Shown here in pieces: positions 1-11,325 of a stretch of DNA of 64,000 nucleotides. Made by a program: the position numbers and the translations under genes. Under the pieces are notes generated by a model. The model ran no database searches and was not told the DNA's origin. It was given only the letters and a program-made list of their open reading frames with translations. Each line of letters opens with the position of its first letter. The first letter of the stretch is position 1. The stretch is from Heterobilharzia americana (lineage: Eukaryota > Platyhelminthes > Trematoda > Strigeidida > Schistosomatidae), in contig OX104127.1 of assembly GCA_944470555.2 (NCBI GenBank), forward strand, positions 29,961,661-30,025,660. The letters run 5' to 3'.

Positions 1-1919
1 GCGATTTGTTTCTATCTGAATGGCATACTCTGTTACAATGGTTGTATTGAATTTCTACACTTCTGATGTAGAAAATGACTTCAGGGAATTTTGGTAGACG
101 TCTTCTGAATGTAACTTTTATGGTCCGTAAAGCAAGATGATAATATTTGCATACGTTTTTTTAATATTCACCTTAAACTGCTTAAATCATTAACCATGTA
201 ATGGTGAATGCAGTGATAATGGGAACAAATCGTTTATCTTTGGTTCTGAGTGACCATTCTTTGAACTTTATAGCAAATGCGTGGTGGTTAGTTCAGTAAA
301 AACAGACTACTAATAGGCGACGTATTAAAATCCCTCATGAATGTGTCCAGCGATTGACTTCAAAGTTAACAAAAACTATTTAGGAAATTACAAAGTGCAC
401 TGAACATGATCTTTATCCCAAGTTAAATCTCGAACTAATGGTTGAAGTTCTATCGGAAGTTGATAAATCTAGTTTTATGATAGCAGTAATGAATGACTGT
501 TTGTGATCACATTCCATACAGAATGTGGCAAACAATTTCTAAACTGTTCACAAAATGCACTATCGATTTCTTGCATTTGGATCAGTCAGTTATTGAAGTG
601 TCTTTAAAGCGCTGACTAGGGTCGTCCGAAATCTTTCCGAATGTCTCCTCTAAGATTCACTTGGTGATTACCTTCTATTGACTGAAATTTAGAATGTAGC
701 ACGGAACCTGCAACACACCAGCTTTGTGAGTGAGTAAGAGAAACGTTTTCTGAATTTAGCAGCAGTACAACTTCAGTTAGTTTAGAGTGCTACCTAAACT
801 GTATAGATTCATTATATGAGGAATATGTCAAGGGATTGCAAAGAGTCAGTTTACAGTGTTTCAGTAACTAGAAAAAAAATTCTAACCTGTGTTGAAGACA
901 GCAGTGTTGAGGGGATTTCTATGAGAGCAATCAATATTCTTACGGTTCCTTCTATGTTATGCGCCGGATTGAAGTAGGAATCTATTGAGATAGTAGAGAT
1001 TTATAGCTCAAGATGAGGATGATCGTTAGTTAGTGCCCTCTGAGTTTGTAGCTTTGTTCTTGAATGTTTTGTTACCAGTCTAGGCAGCTTCATCAATATT
1101 TACTTCATAAAGAAGTTGTGTTGTCTACAAGATCTTTACCAGATGGTCTTGAAAAATGGAAGGAACAGTACTCTCTCTACATATTAAATTAGTTGATTTG
1201 ATCTAACACTGTGAAAGAGTATTATTTAGACAGAAGGCATTTTGGGCAGGTCTTATTGATTATAATCACATTGATTTCATTATGAACAGTGGAGTTTACT
1301 GGAAAAGTTATCTAGTAAATAATACTGCATCAATGTGTGCTACATCAAATAAACATTCAATGCGGAAGTATACCCTACCACAATACTTAAGTTCCATTCT
1401 TACTGTATTTAGAGCACCTTAACTCTGATATGCCCAGAGTTATCTCAGCTTTGTTATTTAATAGAAAGTGTTTCATCATCAGCCTACATGACTTCATTAG
1501 TAATAGCTAAGGAATTGATACACGTTCAAACTCAGTAAAATTTGATATAATACTTTTATCAACTCTGAAGGACATTAGTATCATCAGTCAGGAATAACTA
1601 TGTCATTTATCGTATGTTGATCTTTCTGAACTTAGAGTCAATCGAATTAAACCGATCAATAATCTTCATTAGATTGAACATGAGACCTATTTTTCTGGTC
1701 AGTCAATAAATAGACCAGTGATAAATGATTATTATCCCTATAAGGAAATTGAAATTCGGTGTCTTTATAAGACTTTTGGATTTCATTTCTTCTGAATGTT
1801 GGATTTCTAGATATTCTATAGGCTGTCACCGACACCATCACTTGATTTGTATGAATTGTGGCAAACATGATTCAATGAAACAGGTTGGGTAAAGGCTCTG
1901 ACTCGCTTTGAAGTAGTTC
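1..1919. other. AT-rich DNA, no gene recognised
   Basis: I see no conserved protein, tRNA or inverted repeat here. The only open frames are short, AT-rich and of random composition. It could be intron or intergenic DNA, or transposon sequence too decayed to recognise by eye. Confidence 0.5.
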
Positions 1920-2110
1920 TAATCACTTAGGGAGACAGTGAGAACCAGGGAACACCGGTTTTTTTATTTTGTCTTCATCTTGGATCCCCTAACACTACGC
2001 AGCCATGGAAATGCACTGGACAGAGTCTAGGAACCTCAGTCGTCGCTGTGAGCATCTAAACACTCAGCTACTGTGTTGGAATATAATAGTTCATAGTTTC
2101 CAGATTGTAT
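1920..2110. repeat. Possible dispersed-repeat fragment
   Basis: The stretch is richer in GC than its surroundings and has the wording of a decayed short repeat: a tract near 1985-2050 reading like the tail of a SINE, ending just before the fold-back element. I found no second copy in the window, so this is a weak call based on composition. Confidence 0.2.
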
Positions 2111-2193
2111 AAATTTCCATAATAGAGTGAAAACCATGCAGTGTTCATCCATCTTGCCGCTTGATTTAGCTGGTTGCATAGGTCACTCCTACT

Positions 2194-2400
2194 GTAGTGG
2201 GTGCTACTGATTAGGATGCATATAAGTAGTATCTGTTGACAGGTCGGAAGAAGTCATAAGCAAATAAATACAGGAGATGGATAAATATTCTTTCCAGAGA
2301 CGCTGAAAAGATGGCGTGGTCGTATCAATAACAAGACGAGATGTAAGAAGAAACTAAGCTTAAACATATTGTGCAGACTGATATCTCAATGGGAGGCTAT
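2194..2400 (+). repeat. Left terminal inverted repeat
   Basis: It pairs with 3119-3325 in reverse complement along its whole length. The few differences include a two-base change near 2232-2236 and one base near 2393. The inner boundary is sharp: sequences stop matching right after the shared GGCTAT-like end. Confidence 0.85.
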
Positions 2401-2411
2401 AATCTATTTTT

Positions 2412-2530
2412 TATACTGGGTGATGATTGAAGGTGAAATGAAAACTTGGACCAGAGTTGGCTTGGAACCACTGACTACCGGGTTTCCGGCCCGATGCTCT
2501 ACCAACTGAGCTACTATTTTGTCAGTAATG
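2412..2530 (-). repeat. tRNA-derived SINE, minus strand
   Basis: Read on the minus strand, this segment has a tRNA-like head. The A box is tagctcagttggtagagc, followed by a D-arm-like stretch and a B-box-like ggttccaagcc. The tail, ending near 2412, shares about 40 bp with 52030-52070, where a B-box-like sequence also lies beside it. It is not a tRNA gene: the acceptor stem and anticodon arm do not pair properly. RNA polymerase III promoter use is inferred from the boxes. Confidence 0.6.
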
Positions 2531-2635
2531 TGCAAATTGGCCTCATTAGAGTCCTTCCGCCACTCACCCTTCCCCAGCTCATCAATATTCATGTGTAGGG
2601 CTACGTTCACTAGTAGTAGCTGCTGGGCAGTTGGG

Positions 2636-3040
2636 TTAGGGCCACTTTCGTTTAATTATGCAGCCAGCAGGTGTTTGGGAGCCCTCATCCAGCGTAGGGT
2701 GTATTTGATGAAGTAGACATATCAACTTTACAGCAAATACAAGTCGATCTTTGTCAAGTTTTATGCTCCAAAACTGTTGCATCACCTGTCCCCTGTTCTC
2801 TGGTGTGTCGAACTCCACTTCCACCAATTCAACCGCTCTTTCCTAACTTTCCTTCTCATATGCGTGTTCCATTCCGTCATACGCCGCTTTCACTTGACGA
2901 CTCAGCAATGTGCCAAGCACCACGACCTTTGCTTCTGGATCTCATACACCTACCAACTACGCGATCGACTCAAAATCCCTGAGAAAGACTTCGATGTCTT
3001 TATCTTCGAGCACTGTAGACCACGGAATCTACATCACGTC
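2636..3040 (-). pseudogene. Gag-like retroelement fragment, broken
   Basis: On the minus strand one frame reads through about 130 codons with three stops and has protein-like composition. Features include VFLRDFESIA, then LGTLLSRQVKAAYDGMEHAY, and then VEVEFDTPENRGQ near 2825. This pattern of helices and charged residues resembles retrotransposon Gag capsid regions, but I cannot assign a family. It lies wholly inside the fold-back element, so it was probably captured or carried by it. It could instead come from a host exon. Confidence 0.4.
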
Positions 3041-3118
3041 CAGAAGCAGCGACACCAGTCAAAGAAAAAGGACGAAGGGTGTTTATTATGATGATTTTTA
3101 CATTACTGATAAAATAGT

Positions 3119-3325
3119 ATAGCCTTCCATTGAGATATCAGTCTGCACAATATGTTTAAGCTTAGTTTCTTCTTACATCTCGTCTTGTTATTGATACGAC
3201 CACGCCATCTTTTCAGCGTCTCTGGAAAGAATATTTATCCATCTCCTGTATTTATTTGCTTATGACTTCTTCCGACCTGTCAATATATACTACTTATATG
3301 CATCCTAATCAGTAGCACCAACTAC
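3119..3325 (-). repeat. Right terminal inverted repeat
   Basis: Reverse complement of 2194-2400 at about 98% identity by eye. A short motif, cattactga(c/t)aaaatag, lies just inside this arm and also precedes the tRNA-like SINE inside the element. The same DNA may thus be present at both junctions. Confidence 0.85.
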
Positions 3326-4606
3326 ACTAACATAGGAACTTCAGGGATTCCATCTTGAAGTCAAGCATTAATGAGAATTTTATTATTATTAATCGATTAA
3401 TGGTAGCATGATCTTTGTGAAATCTAAAATTCTTGGATATGGACTGCATAGACTCACTAGTGCACCTTCTTAGGAAGCCTCATACCAGATCGGAATGAAA
3501 CAACTCCACGCAAACCAACCAGCTGCACAAACATAGACATCAAAACGCACTGCGGTGGTGAACTTCTTAGCCTAGTGGCCATATTACAAAATGATCGATG
3601 AAATTTGGTCAGCTAGACAATATGTCATTGATTGTTCTCCAGTGACCAGTAAATTTATTTAATACGGTTCTGCAGAAGATTAGTTGCTACTGCGACAGCT
3701 CAGTGATAACGTAGCTTGCTAGAACACTGGGTACTTCACATCTGAGTTTCTAAAAAGTTCTAATTAATACGAAAACTGAATCTAGGTCTTTCTGCCAGTT
3801 GCTTCCAACCAAGTAACACTGTCATTGTATGCTCTGAATCAAGTAAATTTACCTTCGTTTGTTTGATATTCAGGTCAAAGTACTGTCAACATCACAATGA
3901 TATATGCTACACTTTAAATTAGCATAAAATTTAGATTTTTGTTATTATATTTGTGTGGCATCATTTAAGTGTTATGAAGTGCCTGATTGAGAAATCGGGA
4001 AGTACATGCCCTAATAAAGAGTGAATGAATTTCTGTCATGTAAGGCAAGTATGTATGAGAATAAAGGTGAATGAATGATTTCAAGCATATAAAAGAATAT
4101 TAAAAAGCTATTGATTTCATATTTCTCCTTCATCATCGGATTCTGTCATATTTCTGGCAACGACAACATAGTTTATCTATCCAGTATATTAAATAGGTAC
4201 GAGGTTGTCTTTAGTTAAATTGGATGAGTGGTATTGAATTTTTTTATTCACTGTGTAAGAAATGATAGTCTTCTGAAGAAGATGAATGAGGTTTAACATT
4301 TTTTAACGAGGATGTATCACTTATTTGCAAAAGCCTTATTCGGATAGAGTTTTCTGAAAGTTTATGGGAGCTACTTATAAGTAGCACAACAAGTAAATCA
4401 AAATTGAATCAAGATCCCGATGGCCTGGTGAGAAGTGCACTGGATGTTACTACAGGTGTGTTAATAGTGGTCCATCAGAGTAACAGAGTTATACATGCCT
4501 AGTGGCCTGTAGATGGAACTGTCCAGTATGCTTATAAAATATAAAATCCAAACCAAGCGGAGATTTGATGGTTTGAAAAAAATGTAGGCATTGGGTAAAT
4601 GATATT
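3326..4606. other. Intergenic DNA with one SINE fragment
   Basis: Apart from the minus-strand SINE body near 3510-3660 I see no gene. The remainder is AT-rich with scattered stops. Confidence 0.5.
3510..3660 (-). repeat. SINE family B fragment
   Basis: It aligns by eye with 6345-6475 and 48895-49010. Shared pieces are the 'gtgacnaccaagctaggaag'-type block on the minus strand, an 'attctgtcgat'-like block and the end at the 'ctccagtgaccag'-type sequence. Only the body is present, without the tRNA-like part. Confidence 0.45.
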
Positions 4607-4863
4607 CATTATTTCGGTATTTGTATTTCCCAATAAATGTGAAACGTTACGCCATTCAATGCTAATAGCAAAGTCATAGCAAACTGGAATTTACAATATT
4701 CAAGTCTGAATATGTTAACTTGAAAAGTGCTCTTTTCCATGAATAATTCTGCCTTGTCAAATTGAAGAATAAAGATGATATTCATGTGTAGTGTGTTGTC
4801 CACGAAGATAGTATCAGTTGCACATTGAGATTTGTATGTTTACTTGTGTTGACAGTTCTTATT
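4607..4863 (+). repeat. Left arm of inverted repeat
   Basis: Pairs with 5293-5575. Identity is roughly 85-90% by eye, with indels. Confidence 0.7.
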
Positions 4864-5292
4864 GCATGTATTTTGGAGTTGGTTAGGATCAGGTCAAACT
4901 ACGTTTTATTCTGATATCATAATCTAATTGGGTTTATAAATAAAATGCTGAGACTGTGATGCAGTATACATAGAACAGACTTCCCGTGAAATCAAATTTT
5001 GAAAAAATGAATATCAAAGTGCTTCCACTTGACCCTAAAAACCCAGTGAAACTGAGAAAACTTTAAAACACATCAACCACAGCTCTACCGCTATAATTTC
5101 AGGTCACAAGGTCGATGTTGGCAATATTGAAATTGCTCAGAAAGGCTTCAGAAATTATAAAGATCGTCTCTTAGGAGAATCTTTTCACATAAAGTTGAAT
5201 CGAAATTGTCTAAACAGGAATTAGGGAGTAAGACGTAGTTTGACTTGGTTTCAGCCTGTCTGCACCTACTGACACAACAAATAGACATTCTA

Positions 5293-5575
5293 TAAGAACT
5301 ATCAACACATGCGTACATACAAATCTGAATCTGCAATTGATACGATCTTCGTGGACAACACACCACACATGAATATCATCTTTATTCTTCAATTTGACAA
5401 GGCAGAATTATTCATGGAAAAGAACACTTTTCAAGTTACCATACACAGACTTGAATATTGTAAATTCCAGTCTACTATGACTTTGATAAAGCTATTAGCA
5501 TTGAATGGCGTAACATCAGTGTAAAAAATTTATTTTGTTTTACATTTATTGGGAAATACAAATACCGAAATAATG
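5293..5575 (-). repeat. Right arm of inverted repeat
   Basis: Pairs with 4607-4863. It contains two insertions relative to the left arm, which give the length difference of about 26 bp. Confidence 0.7.
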
Positions 5576-6139
5576 GTTATAGAAAACAGATGTAGGATAA
5601 AATAGGTTTCGAACAAAACTAAAATAGTTTTTGTTGTGGTGCACAGTTGATATTCTATTCTCTATTCGTTTCCTCACGTTGATTCTTTTGGGTGTAGTTA
5701 TGTCCTTTTTGGGAGATTACAAGCGATGCTATAGATCAGAGAAAAAGCATGATCAGACTTAATGCCCTTGTTTATTCACACTATACTAGTAGTCACCTTC
5801 AACTCTTCAGCAACACTTCACATCTCGTTATTGTATTCACATGATTTTTCACCCTAGTTGAATGTAAATCATCATGACGTCATGATTATTTCATCTTTGT
5901 TAAACGCACATGCATGTTATACCACACATAGATGTATATAAATGAATGATCATCAAGTCATCAAATCTAATATGGAATGAGTCATTACCTCTAGATTTTG
6001 TCGCCTCATATCATAACTGTTTTGTACATATTGATTTTATCGTACAACTAACACTAGATTGATTACTATTCCACCTGATAAAAACTTCCATAAGATTAGC
6101 TCATTTGATTTGATCTCTGTTCGCCCATAACAGTGACTG
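5576..6139. other. AT-rich DNA, nothing recognised
   Basis: No protein similarity, repeat copy or RNA gene could be supported. Confidence 0.5.
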
Positions 6140-6475
6140 TTTCTGGATGTTAGTTGGTTGTAGGCAGTTGGCAGGAAACCCTACATGGCCTAGGTTTCGT
6201 GGTTGCTAGCATTCATCGGCAAGCCGTTTCTATAACTTCAGGGTAACTGATATCCCCTGTGAGATTGGAACCAGCGTCACTCAGTGTTGGAGCTGGGGTT
6301 CCTATCGATTGGTTCCAACTAAATAACATTCATCAAAGTACTGCTTTGGTGAGCTTCCTAGCTTGGTAGTCACACTGCAAAACAATCGACAGAATTCGGT
6401 CACCACTCACGACTAGACAACATGAGACTGTTCTCCGGTGGTCAGTCAATATACTGACTGTTTCGACCTTGAAAT
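6140..6475 (-). repeat. SINE family B, near full length
   Basis: Read from 6475 down to 6140 it runs through the body (blocks near 6440-6380), then a tRNA-like part with the B-box-like ggttccaatctcac near 6275-6260, and ends at a ccaactaacat-type motif. This is the most complete copy of the family in the window. Other copies or parts lie near 3510, 36585, 48420, 52820 and 53700. The element is about 335 bp, a typical SINE size. RNA polymerase III origin is inferred. Confidence 0.55.
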
Positions 6476-6769
6476 AACTTTACATTATGCCGTACTTTGA
6501 TTATTGTATTTCATCCACTCTCTTGGATTTATAACTGTAGAAACTGAAGAGGAGATTATTGAAAAAGACTGCTCATTCAAATTACTCTTGTTCTGAATAA
6601 TCTGTAAAGATCTTTAGAATACAATTTTTCTGCACACTCCGTGAAGCTCAGGTGTCCCCGATTTTTCTCACTTTTGATATCCACGATGGTACTTAGGGTA
6701 TATCTCTGCAATGTGAAGTGATTTCATGCTTTGGGAATCCTTACCCACCTTCTATGATTGATAATTAAA

Positions 6770-7300
6770 TTTGGTGGTTTGTGGGGATTTATTTTATTTA
6801 TCTCAAGTTAATATTTATCATGAACTGATAAAATTATGAGAATCACTGAAAACTTGAGGGTACTGGACAGTTGTGATGATTACTAACTTGAGATCAGTAA
6901 GATAAATCCCGGAAAACATCCAAATTCAAATGTTCTCCAGTGCTCATTAGTGACTATCTTAGAGATGAGATTCCTGAAGTTCTAGTGAGAAGTCGTGACC
7001 AGTGGGGCAAAACAAGTCGTACGTGAAGGTAGTTACTCAACGACCCCATTATATTGAAGTCACTCTGTATCCCAAAATGGCAGTAGTAGGAAAGCTGGAC
7101 TACTGGATTCCAACCTAGTGAGTCGAGCGTAACGTGCTGGCTGTGCAACCTTAAGGTCCTACGTTCGATCCCCGGGTACGCACTACTGAGGAGTCCCCCA
7201 TTAGGATGGAACAGCTATCCAGTGCTTCCAGGTTTTCAGTGGCTCTCCAACTGATGTCAATCTGTGATGAATGCTAATTTTGGCTTAATGATTGGCTACT
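6770..7300. repeat. SINE family C pair, inverted
   Basis: A minus-strand tail fragment (about 6770-6870) is followed by a long plus-strand copy (about 6905-7300). The plus copy has a tRNA-like part with B box cgttcgatcccc near 7165 and the family signature ctgaggagtccc near 7186. It then has a 'ccagtgcttccaggttttca' block near 7219, ending near a gatgtcaat-tgtgatgaat motif. Plus copies of the same family lie near 10920, 41360, 47520 and 62590. Confidence 0.6.
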
Positions 7301-8330
7301 CACCATCACTAGCTGTATAAAAAGATGCCATTTTTCTAAGATAATTAAAAGCATTACTAAATAAATAAATTTATTCTTCAAAATCTATCTTATTTAAACA
7401 CACTCATCGAGGGGTAGCTTCATAAAATCCAGATAGATTATTTTGTTTACAACTTCACAAATAACTGTAGTTTATTTTAAAGAAGTGGTCAGTCCACACG
7501 TTGCTGTAAGTCAGAGAACATCAAAACACTCCACTTGGCTAAATGTTAGATTTAGAATAAACCTAAAATCGTTGAAAAGTTTAAAAACGAGGTGATATAA
7601 TTCTTCAACACACTACGACATTCGGCCCTTTATCAAACAACGTCATTGTACAATGTGCATATTCAAATTTTTCAAAGTTCAAGATCCTTAAATTGAATAT
7701 CTAGCATATTCGAGAAAGATTTTGTTTTAATCTAGAAAAGGATTCTAATTAAATCATAAAACTGAAGATAAAAGAACACTATTTACATACTGTATACTTC
7801 GTGATCAGAAGGCGTACTCTATCGGTTTGCTTACCTTTCTTAGTCAACGACAATAAGAAGACTTGACGTCTTCCAGTTTGACTGTCGAATAGAAATCTAG
7901 AATGCTGACACGAAACATTGAATTGCACAATTAGTCAAAGAAATCTTTGATATTCACAAATGCCTTCTATTTAACGACTCATAAAGATTCACATCATTTC
8001 ATGCAGCACTTCCATCTTGTTTGAATATTACTTTAGTGTTGTGTTTAAAGTAACTTGCTTAAATCAGTTTTTTGATTTATGTTATACTTTTCTTAGATAA
8101 TTGGTCAATCTATCAATCGAATATGATAATCACTGCGGTTTCTAAATATTTGTAGAATCGTCAGACAACAGAACTATTTCTTCATAACTTGATATTTTCA
8201 CAGAGTAAAATGTTGCCTTTCAATGAAATCAAGTTCATTTCGAACCTAATAACTGATATCTTCTGAATAATATTCAACTTGTGATATAGTATCCTACATA
8301 AATTTGGACCAATAATATCATGTCTTTATG
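7301..8330. other. AT-rich DNA, nothing recognised
   Basis: No similarity to a known family was seen on either strand. Confidence 0.5.
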
Positions 8331-8334
8331 ATTT

Positions 8335-9010
8335 ACAGAAGATCAACAAGGAGAAGTTACCTATCCTACCAATTATGGATATGTCTGAATCCCCATAACA
8401 TCTGATAGCACGATGGTTAGCAGAAATTCTGAAACCGGTTAGAAGAATGGTGGCAAATAATCTTTAAACGACACCTGCAAATTTGTCACTGCAGTAAAGG
8501 GCATACATTTATCTGGCAAGGGGATGGCTTCATTACATGTTGCCTTTTTATTGAACAAAGTTCCTCTGATGGAAACGATATGCCTTTTAATGTGACGTCA
8601 TCGATTATAACAAATTAAATGTCGATTTATCTACTACATATATTCAAGAGATGATCTCAAGAAACCGATTTCTATTCAGTGGAGAAAGATACCCATGAAA
8701 AGATGGAGTTACAATAGGGACTTCTATTTGTCGACTGTTTTATGGCCTATTTAGAATCGAATTCCTTTCAATCAGCTATCTATCACTTTGGGTCGTATAA
8801 GCTATATATGGACGATATTTTCATAGTTGGCGCTTAGATAAGCAAACGAAATAAGATCTTTTATATCCTAACTGATGCCCACTCATTGCTTAGTGTTACG
8901 CTCAAAGTTTATTCAGAATGTAAATTTGCATTTGAAGATGTTCAACTGTCACAGAATCGCTTAATGAATCACTCCAAACAGTAATTTATCGTACTCCAAA
9001 ATGGAACAGG
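8335..9010 (+). pseudogene. Penelope-like RT fragment, decayed
   Basis: Several reading frames together give the order of a Penelope-type reverse transcriptase. A stretch like ARWLAEILKPVRRM lies near 8410-8450, an FSGERYP-type stretch near 8675, and the catalytic box YMDDIFIV at about 8806-8830. Stops and shifts interrupt every part, so no protein is made. Penelope-like elements (PLEs) typically carry a C-terminal GIY-YIG nuclease; none is seen here. Its divergence from the other PLE copies in the window suggests a separate, old lineage. Confidence 0.55.
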
Positions 9011-9159
9011 TAACTGACGAGTCTATACGGTTTAGTCACTATGAGTAGGACAAGAACTCATAATCAGTCTTGTTATAATAATTTATCACATATGCATGGA
9101 AGATAAATTGGGTAGAGAATTGTGATTCTTCAAAAAAGAATTCTGATTAAGAATGGGTA

Positions 9160-9370
9160 CCCAACCTCATTTGTAGATAAATATATAAGAAATAATAACG
9201 ATGGATAGTGGCCAGGATGCGCATCTCGTCCAGTTGGGGATTTGTCAGCTGGATGTACCTGCATCTCAGTGAGTGATGTTTTTTCCACCGGGTTTCGGAC
9301 TCGGAACCTATCGCTTCAAACGCCAGGACGTCATCCACTACACCACTGAACCACGGTAGCCACTTCTTGT
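9160..9370 (-). repeat. Hammerhead-type SINE (Sm-alpha-like), minus strand
   Basis: On the minus strand a tRNA-like head comes first, with an A-box-like ggttcagtggtgtagtgg and a B-box-like ggttccgagtcc. It is followed by a decayed hammerhead. The usual CTGACGAG core reads CTGACAAA near 9245 and the usual GAAA reads GAGA near 9220, so catalysis is unlikely. It sits head-to-head with the copy at 9428. Confidence 0.65.
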
Positions 9371-9427
9371 GCGACGGGGATAGTTTTAGTGTTATTGTTT
9401 GTATTACACCATCGTTGACTGGACTGA

Positions 9428-9622
9428 ATTAACCAGTCTCAATTGGCTCGGTGGTCTAGTGGATAACGCTCTCACGTTTGAAGCGATCGCTCTAGAGTTC
9501 GAGTCCACGTGGGGAGAACACTCACTGGAATGCAGATGCATCCTGCTGACGAGTTCCAAATAGGACGAAATGCGTATCCTCGATTCCAGTGCTAGCCACT
9601 ATCCATTATTACTAGATAATTA
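9428..9622 (+). repeat. Hammerhead-type SINE (Sm-alpha-like), plus strand
   Basis: The head is tRNA-like: an A-box-like tggtctagtggataacgc at about 9451 and B box gagttcgagtcc at about 9495. After it come the hammerhead elements listed separately. Sm-alpha repeats of schistosomes are known to have this layout. The tail continues to a cactatccatta motif near 9600. Confidence 0.7.
9535..9592 (+). ncRNA. Hammerhead ribozyme, partly decayed
   Basis: The core box ctgacgag (about 9548-9555) and the second core box gacgaaa (about 9567-9573) are both present. Stem II between them has one extra base (gttcc against ggac). The likely cleavage triplet is the ATC at about 9580-9582, and stem I carries two mismatches. 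Hammerheads in Sm-alpha repeats self-cleave; whether this copy does is uncertain. Confidence 0.6.
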
Positions 9623-9739
9623 AAAACACAGGCAACATCGAGGCATCCTCACAGAGACCCATATGCCAATAGAGACTTATCAATTCGGTCCAGTCAAGGA
9701 TGGTGTAATACAGGCAATAACACTAAAAATTTAAAAATA

Positions 9740-10919
9740 AGCCTAATCTTTTACATAACTTGGAGGCATCTAAAAAGTGTTAATTCTAACATACTTGGAT
9801 TCAAAAACTGTGTTTCATTATGATGGTTTAACCGACTAAATTCAGCATGTCACCGAAACTGGTGAATTTAGTTGGATAAGCATGAAATTCCCAGGATTTA
9901 CCATGATTGTGTAAAAATAAACGATGTCGCACCATATAACCAAGTTGATGGGCATGCTAGTAGAAGGGATGATAAAAAGATGGAGAAAAAGCATCTATGG
10001 TGAACAGCTAGGAGATAAAATATCAAGGGAAAAAAGGCGGTACATTGTGTATTAACAAGATTTTTAAGACTCAGATGAAAAAGAGATATGGCTAAATTTT
10101 CACCAATACGATAGATTCTATGCTGTAGCGTATGAGCTCTCTAGCCACTGGTTTTACTTGTCAAATGGATTCTAACCAGGACCGGTATAATATATTGTTT
10201 GACCACTCTTGGCTTCTACCAGTCTAAGTCTACTGAATTTAATATAACAAATCCAAGTAAAAAGTGGTCTGGCGTGCAGAATATGAATCGCATCCACTTT
10301 ATTCGCGAAAGCGTTCACAAAACCAGCAAGTCATTTAAAACTTCTAACTTCAGTGCTACCCATGCAGTGGCACCATAAAACACCAGAGATGCTGTTAAGA
10401 GAACATCCGTAAAGTACTTATCCTCTTCATACATTTGAGGAACAATACTAGCAATGTTTTAACGTCATAAATGGCAGAAGGGACACATTAATCTGTAGTA
10501 TACTGAGTTCCCAATAGATTTCTGGATATCTAAATGCTACCAGAAGTACCATACTTTAATTTCGGCTTGGAAATAAAGCTGTGCAGATGATTTTTAGAAT
10601 GATATCAGGAAAATAAAAACCACCAGAAGAGAAGTTAGGTTCGATTTGAAGGTTTGTGAAGATTGATTGTTTTCATGGAGGTACTCACCAGGGACTGAGA
10701 CCGATTGGAGAACTATTACAAATCCGAATGCACTGTGCGGAACTCCACATCAATGCTTATCCATTATTCTCCCCAGGGACTGAGTCCAAGATTCTTAGCT
10801 AGATTGGAATGCGGTGGTTCACAGATTCTCTCTTCTGTTAGTTCTTGATATAGTACCAGAAGCATTCAATGCCACCGATGAGTATCTGTTCTCACACCCT
10901 ATCTGACTGAGGTTGAAAT
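9740..10919. other. Unassigned DNA
   Basis: No gene recognised. Two near-identical phrases, ccagggactgag followed by a/t and cc, occur near 10690 and 10772 and hint at a decayed short duplication. Confidence 0.45.
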
Positions 10920-11325
10920 AAATCAATCCCCATAAACCCCAAGGTGAATCATCGTCTAGTGCTCATAAGTGAAATGCTTCGAAACGGATTTCTCGAAGTT
11001 CCAGTGGGAAACCAAGATCTGTGGGGTCAGTCAAGCCGGGCGTGAGGACAAATACTTGCCAGTGTCATTGGATGATGGTCGCATTGTATGGCGAATTGAC
11101 AGAAATAAGAAAATATGGACTACTTGTATCCAACCCAGTAGCTGAATGAAAATATGTTCACTACAAGACCTTGAGGTTCAGGGCTCAACCTCTTGTAGGA
11201 TTACGAATGTGCACTGCTGAGTAGTCTTAAAACAAGGCAAAACAGCCGTCCAGTGTTCTTAGGTTTTCAGCGGTTATCCAAATGATGTCAGTCCGTGATG
11301 AAAATTACTTTCAAATTCAAAGGGT
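10920..11325 (+). repeat. SINE family C copy
   Basis: It follows the same order of blocks as 6905-7300: a gaagttccagtgggaa-type start near 10998, a ggtcgcattgtatgg-type middle, an actgctgagtagtc signature near 11213 and the terminal gatgtcagtccgtgatgaa near 11284. The tRNA-like part (about 11140-11195) is decayed. Confidence 0.6.

Larger units (their letters stand above)
2194..3325. mobile_element. Fold-back element with 207-bp inverted ends
   Basis: The left arm (2194-2400) and right arm (3119-3325) are reverse complements over 207 bp with about four mismatches, seen by direct reading of both strands. The interior of about 720 bp is more GC-rich than the flanks. It holds a tRNA-like SINE on the minus strand and a broken Gag-like reading frame. 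No transposase is visible, so this would be a non-autonomous DNA element or a fold-back structure carrying retroelement fragments. No clear target-site duplication flanks the arms. The high arm identity suggests recent formation or conversion between the arms. Confidence 0.8.
4607..5575. mobile_element. Fold-back element with 260-280 bp imperfect arms
   Basis: The segment 4607-4863 is the reverse complement of 5293-5575, with the right arm longer by small insertions near 5483 and 5525-5540. Both arms begin and end with a shared cattatttcggtatttg motif at the outer edges. The spacer of about 430 bp shows no transposase. Both arms encode similar short peptides when read outward to inward (MNIIFILQFDKAELFMEK). 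I regard this as a by-product of the repeat rather than a gene. It is likely a MITE-like or fold-back element, older than the one at 2194. Confidence 0.7.
9382..9731. mobile_element. Short TIR-bounded element holding a hammerhead SINE
   Basis: The segments 9382-9446 and 9664-9731 are reverse complements over about 65 bp (around 85% by eye). Both have an outer ttagtgttattg block and an inner tgtattacaccat block. They bracket the tRNA-like head and hammerhead at 9428-9622. Either the SINE family naturally has complementary ends, or a SINE inserted into a small inverted-repeat element. Confidence 0.55.

Noticed and set aside
2404..2610. Minus-strand 68-codon frame
   Set aside because: It runs through the tRNA-like SINE and arises from it. 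No protein similarity.
9428..9510. Candidate tRNA gene
   Set aside because: A and B boxes are present, but the acceptor stem does not pair and the sequence continues into a hammerhead SINE.
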